From the NCBI RefSeq assembly GCF_026625745.1, contig NZ_CP113061.1, forward strand, positions 1,389,501 through 1,453,500: a stretch of 64,000 nucleotides of DNA, read 5' to 3'. The translations under genes were made by a program, and so were the position numbers. Source of the stretch: Asticcacaulis sp. SL142. Its GTDB lineage: Bacteria > Pseudomonadota > Alphaproteobacteria > Caulobacterales > Caulobacteraceae. Below the pieces are notes generated by a model. That model did no database searches, had not been told where the DNA came from, and worked only from the letters and a program-made list of their open reading frames with translations. The stretch's first letter is position 1, and each line of letters starts with the position of its first letter. Of this stretch, positions 57,212-64,000 are shown piece by piece.

Positions 57212-57795
57212 GCTACGCTCCGCTTGTTTTTAGTTGCGCTACCGCTAACGCTGTTTGAGCGCGATTTTATTTGCCCTAACGCTTCGCTGCTAGAGCGCAG
57301 TATCGCCATCTTGCGCTTATGGGCATGGGTGATCGCTACCGCCAGCGCATCGGCCATATCGGCCGTCAGCGTTGCCTCAGCACCGGCGCGCGGCAGCAGA
57401 CGTTTGACCATGAACAAGACCTGATCCTTATCCGCGCGCCCGGCTCCCACCACCGATTTTTTGACATCGAGTGCGGCATATTCCGCCACGCTCAAGCCTA
57501 GCTTGGCCGGGGCCAGCATCGCCGCCGCCCGCGCATGGCCGAGTTTAAGGGTCGAGGCCGGGTTCATATTGACAAAGGTTTCTTCGATTGCGGCTTCATC
57601 AGGGTGATAGGTTTCAATCACCTGCGTCAGCCCCTCAAACAAGTCCAGCAGGCGGTCTGACAAGGCCTGCTTTTCATCCGGCGTGATGACCCCGTGCCCG
57701 ACCCACGACAGGCGCGCGCCGTCAACGTCGATAACGCCCCACCCCAGTCTGCGCAGACCGGGATCAAGTCCGATGATCCGAATCGTGTTCTTCAT
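57208..57795 (-). CDS. ruvC: Holliday junction endonuclease RuvC
   Basis: 195 residues. Catalytic acidic residues in [27 protein letters not shown] and [19 protein letters not shown]. It resolves Holliday junctions. The family core ends near residue 162; the last 33 residues (Ser/Lys/Arg-rich, [18 protein letters not shown]) come from DNA holding two copies of a dispersed short repeat. Confidence 0.95.
   Translation of the reverse strand: MKNTIRIIGLDPGLRRLGWGVIDVDGARLSWVGHGVITPDEKQALSDRLLDLFEGLTQVIETYHPDEAAIEETFVNMNPASTLKLGHARAAAMLAPAKLGLSVAEYAALDVKKSVVGAGRADKDQVLFMVKRLLPRAGAEATLTADMADALAVAITHAHKRKMAILRSSSEALGQIKSRSNSVSGSATKNKRSVA
57245..57298 (+). repeat. Two copies of a short repeat inside the ruvC 3' end
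   Basis: CTAACGCTGTTTGAGCGC (57245-57262) and CTAACGCTTCGCTGCTAGAG plus CGC (57276-57298). A third relative is at 21080-21102. They encode most of the RuvC C-terminal extension. Confidence 0.5.
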
Positions 57796-57856
57796 ATGTT
57801 CGATATAAAACAGGTCTTATCGGCCCGTGCAACCGAACAATGGTTAACACCAGCGC

Positions 57857-58120
57857 CTAAACCGAAGGCGGCAGCCCGTAGGCCTGCTCAATTTCTCTCA
57901 GATTGACCTCAACCTGTACCAGAGCGGCCCTGGCCTTGAGCCAGGCTTCGTCCTCAGCCACCATATCGCCGCGGGCCCGTTCGCGCTGGGTCAGGGTGCG
58001 CTGAAAAAAGGCATGGTCGCGCACCAGATCGAAATAGGTGCGGCAGGCCCGTGTTGCCTCTTGCGCATCCATCTCACGGTCAAGAGCGGCATTAAGAAAC
58101 TGATCAACGGTTACGGTCAC
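57857..58120 (-). CDS. Small protein of unknown function
   Basis: 87 residues from the GTG at 58120, which follows AAGGAGG with 4-nt spacing, better than any upstream start. Helical and charged (LDREMDAQEATRACRTYFDL, AALVQVEVNLREIEQAYGL), without membrane segments. It lies upstream of ruvC on the same strand. No family recognised. Confidence 0.7.
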   Translation of the reverse strand: MTVTVDQFLNAALDREMDAQEATRACRTYFDLVRDHAFFQRTLTQRERARGDMVAEDEAWLKARAALVQVEVNLREIEQAYGLPPSV

Positions 58121-58400
58121 ACCCCCTCCTTCCCGTTTAAGATGTCGCAAAACCGTTATAAACTATAGTTAACAACCACACATAGCAAGTCGGGAGGCAA
58201 GTCGGGTGGGCAAGCCGGGGAAAGACACGGCAGGGGATCAGCCTGCGGGTGGCCAAAAAGTTGCACCTTTAGCCTCGACGGGCGTTATGGCGCTTCTTTT
58301 TGAGACATATTGATTTCAATACGATTGCCAGATGCCCAAGCTTAGGCTTAACTCAAGGCTGTGGGTAATCAGGTTTTATCGACCGGTTATGGGGGCAAAC

Positions 58401-60371
58401 GTGAGCAATATGGACATGGGTGAAACCTTAGACGGCGAACATCTATCCGGCGCGGATTCAGCAAAGGTCGCAGATAAAGTAATGACGGCCTCAAAGTCTC
58501 GCCGTCGCCAGCCTTTGACCGGCTTTATAGTTTTGATACTGACCGGCCTTTTGATGTGCGCCGGGGCCATGTTCATTGCCGATGCGCCACTGGGTGGCCC
58601 GGCTGAGGACTGGATAAGCTGGGCCCGCATCGAAACCGTTCCGTCAGGCGTATTGCTTATCGGTGCCGCCATTATTCTGGTCGGGATTATCGGCTGCCTG
58701 TTCCGCCTGACCGTTCCGGTATCGCGCCGCCCGAAAATCACGTCATCACAATCTGTAATTGCCAGCGATGACTTTGATCTGGCCATCCCCGAAGACCAGC
58801 TTCAAATCCATGCCGAAGGGCTTAAGACCGCCAGCGTCCACTACCTCAGCGCAGATACCCCGGAACAGACGAGCCGCAACCGCGCCTCATTGCGGTTTGA
58901 GGCCCCGCCTGCCACAACACAGGCGGGCCTGTTGCAATCCCAAGCTACGCAGACCTCACCTTCCAGCCATGAGTTGATCCCGCATTATGGTGACAATGCC
59001 GCCGATGCCTTTGGCCTGCCCAAGCCCCATCTGGACGCGGCCGCCACGCGCCGTCCCGCCGATGTACCGCGCCCTGCGGCCACGCCCGCGACCACCGATG
59101 TCCTGTCGCCGGAGCATGGGTTGAGAATTTCTACACCGTCGGCATCCGACCGCAGTGCCGAGACTGTGGCGGTGGCCGCCCCGCCGACGGCTGAGGTTAT
59201 TCCCCTGCGTCCGGCAGAGCCTCAGCCTGCCCCCGCTGTTTACAGTGAGCCCCCGACCGAACCGGCACCGGCCCCTGTCGAAGCCGCGTCTATTGCAGTG
59301 ACTGAAACCGTTACTGACCCGATCGAAGCCGCCCTTCTGGCTGATACGCCGGAAACCTCAGTGCGGGAATTGCCCGAAAGCGATATCAACGCGGTCATTT
59401 CTTCGGCCATGCGCTTTATCGAAACGCCTGCGGTTCCAGAGGCACTTGCAGAGACACCCGCACAACCCTCTATTGCGCCCGCCCGTGATGCCTATGCGCC
59501 CGCCGTCACCGCGCCGATCATGGCGGAGCCACACCCCTTGCTTGCCCCGGTCGAAGCCGAAATCGCGCCTGAACTGACCCCGGTCACCCCGGCGCTGACG
59601 CCTGAGCAGGAAATCGGACAGGCCGTCTCAACTGCTTTGTCAGTATGGCCGGACGCGACCCGTCCGATCGCTGCCGAAGAATTATCGGTACGCCTCAGCT
59701 ATCTCTATTATGACAAATCCCCTAAGGCCCGCGACGTCTTTAACCTGATTGCGGCTGGTGATCTGTCGGTCGCCGCCAGCCGGTTACAGGGGATGGCCAA
59801 TGAACTGATGAATGCCGGAGCCTTCGCCCATTCGGCGGAGCTATGGCGGGTTTACGGGGCCCTGCATATGGGGCGTGATGACTCCAAGGCCATGATGGCC
59901 TATGAACAGGTGTCAGAGCTTGATCCGTCCGACGCTAATATTCACCTCTATCTGGCTCGCCGCTATCAGATGGATGGTCGCACCGACGCGCTCGCCCCCG
60001 TCATTGGCCGCGCACTGGCCGTCGTCAGCGATCCTCAGATCCGCTCAGGTCTTCTGACCCAATATGCCGATCTGAAGTTCAAGGTCGGCGACCTGACGAC
60101 CGCGGCCACGGCGTTTGAGGAACTCAGCCTGATTAACGAAAGCCTGGCCTATCTTGATCCCGGCAATATCCAGGTCCGCTCCGGTCAGGCGATGGCTCTG
60201 GCGCGACTGGCCCAAATCCGTGAAATTCAGGGCGAACACCAAAAGGCGGCCCCACTTTACCGCAAAGCCTATGATGTCTTTTCAGAGCTTTCGGCCCAGA
60301 TGCCGGGCCATGCCGGTCTTAAGGCCATGGCTGACAATGCCCTGCGCGATGTTCAGCGCCTAAGTGTCTAA
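58401..60371 (+). CDS. Membrane protein with disordered linker and C-terminal TPR domain
   Basis: 656 residues from the GTG at 58401 (GGGGGC just upstream); an ATG at 58332 would give 679. Two hydrophobic segments (LTGFIVLILTGLLMCAGAMF, GVLLIGAAIILVGIIGCLF) lie near the N terminus. A roughly 330-residue Pro/Ala/Glu-rich low-complexity region follows, then tetratricopeptide-like repeats (MAYEQVSELDPSDANIHLYL, AATAFEELSLINESLAYLDP). It may scaffold proteins at the inner membrane. No close family recognised. Confidence 0.75.
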   Translation: MSNMDMGETLDGEHLSGADSAKVADKVMTASKSRRRQPLTGFIVLILTGLLMCAGAMFIADAPLGGPAEDWISWARIETVPSGVLLIGAAIILVGIIGCLFRLTVPVSRRPKITSSQSVIASDDFDLAIPEDQLQIHAEGLKTASVHYLSADTPEQTSRNRASLRFEAPPATTQAGLLQSQATQTSPSSHELIPHYGDNAADAFGLPKPHLDAAATRRPADVPRPAATPATTDVLSPEHGLRISTPSASDRSAETVAVAAPPTAEVIPLRPAEPQPAPAVYSEPPTEPAPAPVEAASIAVTETVTDPIEAALLADTPETSVRELPESDINAVISSAMRFIETPAVPEALAETPAQPSIAPARDAYAPAVTAPIMAEPHPLLAPVEAEIAPELTPVTPALTPEQEIGQAVSTALSVWPDATRPIAAEELSVRLSYLYYDKSPKARDVFNLIAAGDLSVAASRLQGMANELMNAGAFAHSAELWRVYGALHMGRDDSKAMMAYEQVSELDPSDANIHLYLARRYQMDGRTDALAPVIGRALAVVSDPQIRSGLLTQYADLKFKVGDLTTAATAFEELSLINESLAYLDPGNIQVRSGQAMALARLAQIREIQGEHQKAAPLYRKAYDVFSELSAQMPGHAGLKAMADNALRDVQRLSV

Positions 60372-60398
60372 GGCCTAAGTGTCTGGCCCTCGAAGTAT

Positions 60399-62042
60399 CT
60401 AACCCCAGCTATCGGAAGCCCCTTTGCGGCGCGCGGTGACGGCTGATGCCGCCGCACTTGATAAATCCGGGCTGGGTCGGCCAAACAGATAGCCCTGACC
60501 GAACTCGATGCTAAGCTGACGGGCCATTTCGTCCATTTCAGGGTTTTCAATCATTTCCCCGATGACCTGACAGCCAAGTTCGTGGCTGAGCGAGACGATC
60601 GAGCGGATCAGCGCGCGCTGGCGATTATCATTCACCGCCTCGCGCAGGAACGGCCCGTCGATCTTGACGAAATCGACCTCGAAATGGCGCAGATAGTTGT
60701 AGGACGCCGCCCCCGATCCGAAGTCATCCAGACACACCCGGAACGACATCTGATGCAGCCAGGCGATAAACCGGCGGGCGGTCTCGAAATCCTTGACCTC
60801 ACCAGTTTCGGTGATCTCGAACATCACGCGCTTGTTAAGGTTGCGGTATGGCTGGATCAGTTTGCGGAAATCGTGGCCGAACTGCGGGCTGGCAATCGAC
60901 TGACCTGAAATATTAACCGCCACAACCGTGTCTGACTGCGCACTTACAGCCGAAAGCACCTTTTGGCACACCGCCAGATCAAGATCATGGATCAGGCCGA
61001 TCTGCTCGGAAAAGTTGATAGTGTCATAAAGATTACGGCCATCCTTAAGGCGCAGCAGAGCCTCATGGTGGTGGACCGTACGGTCATAAAGACGCACGAT
61101 CGGCTGGTAGACAATCTGGAAATCACCATTGTCGATGACCGATTTGATCGACGAAAACTCAGCCACCGTGTCTTCCATGGCCGCTTCCAGACTGGCCTCA
61201 ATTGTCGGCGGGACCTGATCAGGTGATTTGGCGAAGGTTTGGGTGATATAGGCCAGCGCCTTTTTAATCGCCGCGTGATCCAGATTGCCGGTCTTAAGAT
61301 GGATCGACATCATCTTGGGCCCCAGCGCCCCGCTTTTCAGGCCGACAGCCTGCCCTACCGCATCGATTTCAGCCATTAGCCGTGCTTCAGCCTGCTGGTC
61401 ATTGGCCGGTGTCAGGACCCCAAAACTATCATCAGGCAGGGCCGCACCATGGCCAGATATGGAATTTGCCCGCAGCACGGCAGCCACTTCCTGCATCAGC
61501 AGGGTCTGCTGATCGGCGTTTAAGGTCGTACGCACCTTGGTCAGCCCTTTAAGCTTGACCAAGGTCATGTCGAGATCAACATCTTTTGACGCGCCGGCGC
61601 GGATGATATCGATCGCCAGTTCGTTAAAGCGTTCCGCCGTCATCAGCCCGGCATCGTTATGTTCGACATTATCCGGCCGGATATTGTTGAGGATGCTCAA
61701 GGTCAGGTGAATTTCCTCAGCCCGTGACGGGATAAAGCACGCCCCGACATTGACCAGCATAGCCGCCTTGCCGTCAGAGCGCAAATAGACGGCGACCGGA
61801 TCAATTCGGCCTTTAGTAGTTGTATCTTTTAGCTTTCGGTGCAGAAAAGCCTGATCCTGCGGCTGGAAAAGGTCGATGACCGAGCGGCCTTTGAGGGCGC
61901 CCCCTTCTGCCCCCAAAAGTGTGCGGGCCGCACCTACGACGGATTTGATGGTCAGATCAAGACCGACCTCAATCAGAAGATCCGCCGCCGCCAAAGAGTA
62001 GGCAATATAGCTATCTCTCTGCGCTTTATAATTCTCACTCAT
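60399..62042 (-). CDS. EAL-domain c-di-GMP phosphodiesterase with PAS-like and decayed GGDEF parts
   Basis: 547 residues. Residues about 15-120 look PAS-like. About 140-260 resembles a GGDEF fold in which the signature is lost (ALPDDSFGVL in its place). The EAL domain from about 290 has the key residues: HHHEALLRL, VAVNISGQS, MFEITETGE, LDDFGSG, VKIDGPFL, GEMIEN and GQGYLFGRPSP. It should therefore hydrolyse c-di-GMP in the cytoplasm. No membrane helix. Confidence 0.88.
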   Translation of the reverse strand: MSENYKAQRDSYIAYSLAAADLLIEVGLDLTIKSVVGAARTLLGAEGGALKGRSVIDLFQPQDQAFLHRKLKDTTTKGRIDPVAVYLRSDGKAAMLVNVGACFIPSRAEEIHLTLSILNNIRPDNVEHNDAGLMTAERFNELAIDIIRAGASKDVDLDMTLVKLKGLTKVRTTLNADQQTLLMQEVAAVLRANSISGHGAALPDDSFGVLTPANDQQAEARLMAEIDAVGQAVGLKSGALGPKMMSIHLKTGNLDHAAIKKALAYITQTFAKSPDQVPPTIEASLEAAMEDTVAEFSSIKSVIDNGDFQIVYQPIVRLYDRTVHHHEALLRLKDGRNLYDTINFSEQIGLIHDLDLAVCQKVLSAVSAQSDTVVAVNISGQSIASPQFGHDFRKLIQPYRNLNKRVMFEITETGEVKDFETARRFIAWLHQMSFRVCLDDFGSGAASYNYLRHFEVDFVKIDGPFLREAVNDNRQRALIRSIVSLSHELGCQVIGEMIENPEMDEMARQLSIEFGQGYLFGRPSPDLSSAAASAVTARRKGASDSWG

Positions 62043-62151
62043 ACTGCAGGCCTTTTGCCATGCATGCCGCGCCCGCGACCTGCCCCGATACTCAGAGCTA
62101 AAATCGTATACGCGTTAATCTTTATAAATTTACTAATGGCGATACAGCGGG

Positions 62152-63366
62152 CTAAGGCGAAGACTTAAGGCCGCCATGACTTTGATGACGCACGGAATAA
62201 GCGCGTAAAATAGCGGCAGATACCCCCCGGTGTCTGCCCCCCGGCTGATAGCCAAACCCTGCCAGCGCAGGCAGGCTAAGGCCCGTGGCCAACGACAAAG
62301 CCAGCTTTGATAAAAAGGCCAGCAGGGCATAATACCGGCTGGCGGCCGTTTCATGGCCGCTGGCCTCCAGCCGGTCGGCAATGATCGCTGACGGCAAGGC
62401 CAAATCAGCCCCGAACGCTGTGCCCGACAATATACACACGACAGCAAAGGCGATGATGGCATCCGCAGGCAGGACAAACGCCCACACAAAGGTCAGGCTG
62501 GCCAACACCATGCTCAGACCCCAGGCTCGGCCTTTGCCAAAGCGGTTTGATATACGCTGCCACAGAGGCATGGCGGCGGCCCCGCTGACGAAATAGAGGA
62601 TAAGAAACAAGCCAGTAAAGGCTTCGGCCCGTAGGTGATCGCGGACATAAAATATGATCAACACCGCCGGTATGGCTGAGGCCAAACTGCTCAGGCCATA
62701 GGTCAGGGTGAACCGCCGCAACCACGGTTCGCGCACAAGGCTTAGGTAGTTCAGCGACACCACCTTGGCTGGACGCGCCATCGCCGCCTTACCCGACCAG
62801 CGCCAGAACGCCGCCACGCCGACAACGAGGCTGATCAGGCACAGCACCGACAGCCAATGAAAAGCCGCCCCCGACGCCATCGACCGTACAAGGACTGTGG
62901 GCGTCACCGACCCCAGCAATAACCCGATCAGGCCCAAGCCTTCGCGCACCCCGGCGACCTTGACGCGCTCAGAGCTTTCCACCTGCCACAGGCCGCCCAT
63001 CGCCTGCAGATTAATGCCGACCATCGAAAAGCCGGTGGTGCAAATAAGGATGCTAATGGCCATCCATAAAAGCGGCTCACCAACGGGATGGAACAGCATC
63101 CAGAACCCGGCCCCCAGCAGCACCGCCCCGATCAAAACGATCAGCCGGCGCAGATGATGAAACCGGTCGCTCAAACTCCCAATCAGCGGATCCTGCACGG
63201 CATCGATGAGCCGCAAGCCCACCAGCACCGCCCCCATAGCCGCCAGCGGCACGCCAAGATCGGTCGCATAGTAATCCGGGGCATGGATAAACAGCGGCAA
63301 ACCGGCAAACGCCACCGGCAGAGCCAGCAGGCCATAGGTCAAAAGGTTCAAGGCGTTTGGTCGCAT
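62152..63366 (-). CDS. MFS transporter (GPH/sugar-cation type), C terminus frameshifted
   Basis: 404 residues as read. About eleven hydrophobic segments, with GLRLIDAVQDPLIGSLSDR typical of the glycoside-pentoside-hexuronide group. The last 33 residues (GRHRGVSAAILRAYSVRHQS) are polar and unlike a transporter end. One base fewer in the six-base C run at 62237-62242 (G run on the coding strand) restores a twelfth helix, TGGYLPLFYALIPCVIKVMA, ending at 62133 and giving about 410 residues. Thus a frameshift mutation, phase-variable tract or sequencing error. Substrate unknown. Confidence 0.82.
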   Translation of the reverse strand: MRPNALNLLTYGLLALPVAFAGLPLFIHAPDYYATDLGVPLAAMGAVLVGLRLIDAVQDPLIGSLSDRFHHLRRLIVLIGAVLLGAGFWMLFHPVGEPLLWMAISILICTTGFSMVGINLQAMGGLWQVESSERVKVAGVREGLGLIGLLLGSVTPTVLVRSMASGAAFHWLSVLCLISLVVGVAAFWRWSGKAAMARPAKVVSLNYLSLVREPWLRRFTLTYGLSSLASAIPAVLIIFYVRDHLRAEAFTGLFLILYFVSGAAAMPLWQRISNRFGKGRAWGLSMVLASLTFVWAFVLPADAIIAFAVVCILSGTAFGADLALPSAIIADRLEASGHETAASRYYALLAFLSKLALSLATGLSLPALAGFGYQPGGRHRGVSAAILRAYSVRHQSHGGLKSSP

Positions 63367-63462
63367 ATACTCCCTACGCTTTCACGCCCGCTGGGGATCA
63401 CCGATCATTGACAGCCGCTGCTGGATATTGGCAAACATCGCTATATCTCAAAAGGGATTCCC

Positions 63463-63813
63463 ATGCCGCAATTGCCCGTCAGCGTCACCACCATCGGCCT
63501 ACTGATCGCCTCCAACATCTTCATGACCTTTGCATGGTACGGCCACCTTAAGTTCAAGACCGAAAAGTTATGGGTGGTTATTCTGGTCAGTTGGGGGATC
63601 GCGTTTTTCGAATACACTCTGATGGTGCCGGCCAACCGCATCGGCTACGGCACGTTCAATGCCGTACAGCTCAAGACGATCCAGGAAGTGATTACCCTGA
63701 CGATATTTGCGGCGTTTTCGGTCTGGTATCTGGGTGAGCCACTCAAATGGACGACGGTGATTGGCTTTACCCTGATCGCGGCAGGGGCCGCGTTTATATT
63801 CTATAAGCCTTAA
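63463..63813 (+). CDS. DMT-superfamily small membrane protein (DUF486)
   Basis: 116 residues with four membrane helices (TTIGLLIASNIFMTFAWYGHL, split as GLLIASNIFMTFAWYG; LWVVILVSWGIAFFEYTLMV; ITLTIFAAFSVWYL; TVIGFTLIAAGAAFIFY). The segment VPANRIGYGTFNAVQLKTIQE is the DUF486 signature. AAGGGA precedes the ATG. Small drug/metabolite-transporter relative of unknown substrate. Confidence 0.9.
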   Translation: MPQLPVSVTTIGLLIASNIFMTFAWYGHLKFKTEKLWVVILVSWGIAFFEYTLMVPANRIGYGTFNAVQLKTIQEVITLTIFAAFSVWYLGEPLKWTTVIGFTLIAAGAAFIFYKP

Positions 63814-63912
63814 AGCCGCCCCAATCCGATCATACCGTCCACAGGTAGTTAGTCCCCTGTACATTTGCGTTCGCCGGTCTGTTTAAGCCTTGCTTGAAAA
63901 GAAAGCCCGCCC

Positions 63913-64000
63913 ATGCGCTCATATTCCCACCACGCCTTTTCACGCCGGGCAGCTCTGGCTATGGTTATGTCGACCGCAGCCTTTCCCACGCGTGCCGCCC
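63913..64000 (+). CDS. Start of an exported protein (3' partial)
   Basis: 29 codons before the window ends. MRSYSHHAFSRRAALAMVMS and then TAAFPTRAA reads as a signal peptide; the SRRAAL pair of arginines before the hydrophobic core suggests a Tat-type signal. Function cannot be read. Confidence 0.5.
   Translation, partial: MRSYSHHAFSRRAALAMVMSTAAFPTRAA

Overview
The window is a GC-rich chromosomal segment of an alphaproteobacterium of the order Caulobacterales, most likely Caulobacteraceae near Asticcacaulis/Caulobacter. The evidence is an FtsZ starting [17 protein letters not shown] and ending [13 protein letters not shown], an RcdA cell-cycle adaptor, a phaAB/phaR polyhydroxybutyrate locus, a tolQRAB-pal-cpoB-tilS-ftsH series and ruvCAB. 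This is inferred from protein signatures; no rRNA, tRNA or CRISPR array was seen. Almost all of it is ordinary core genome. The unusual signals are in gene fusions, intergenic repeats, gene remnants and regulatory DNA.

Layout. 1-3946 (+): the 3' part of a histidine operon, [hisC-hisB fusion]-hisH-hisA-hisF-hisIE. Its proteins resemble the E. coli/gammaproteobacterial type more than the usual alphaproteobacterial type, and the HAD phosphatase domain of E. coli HisB is absent. A separate IMPase-type hisN at 21.3 kb can supply that step. 3948-6077: two secreted proteins of unknown function. 6078-9268: phaB and phaA transcribed leftward, divergent from the regulator phaR. 9361-14014: small conserved proteins and an envelope-glycan group (DPM1-like, ArnT-like and rhamnosyltransferase-like enzymes). 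14024-18099: thrS, yidD, a quinone oxidoreductase and a DUF1192 protein. 18269-23317: rcdA, a SulP transporter, an XRE regulator, hisN and a GNAT enzyme. 23294-32023: an ABC exporter, an Ala/Lys-rich repetitive protein, prmA, an FkbM methyltransferase, a PepP-like peptidase and an SDR.

32030-43470 (all -): in transcription order ddl, ftsQ, ftsA, ftsZ, lpxC, bamD, recN, ligA, that is the division and envelope cluster. 43595-58120 (mostly -): ruvC-ruvA-ruvB, ybgC, tolQ-tolR-tolA-tolB, pal, cpoB, tilS, ftsH. A CsgG-like protein gene and an opposite-strand GT25 gene lie between pal and cpoB. 58.3-64 kb: a TPR membrane protein, an EAL phosphodiesterase with a decayed GGDEF, an MFS transporter whose C terminus is frameshifted at a G6 tract, a DMT protein, and the start of a secreted protein cut by the window edge.

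Most notable points: (1) the HisC-HisB fusion in a gamma-like his operon; (2) a roughly 63-bp intergenic element, four copies in two inverted pairs, with conserved G/C-rich arms and variable but still self-complementary inner arms; (3) a second copy of the last 16 codons of tolB downstream of tolB, differing only at synonymous sites; (4) a candidate cell-cycle control region upstream of ftsZ (tandem DnaA-like boxes, a GANTC site, TTAA-N6-TTAAC); (5) the homopolymer frameshift in the MFS gene.
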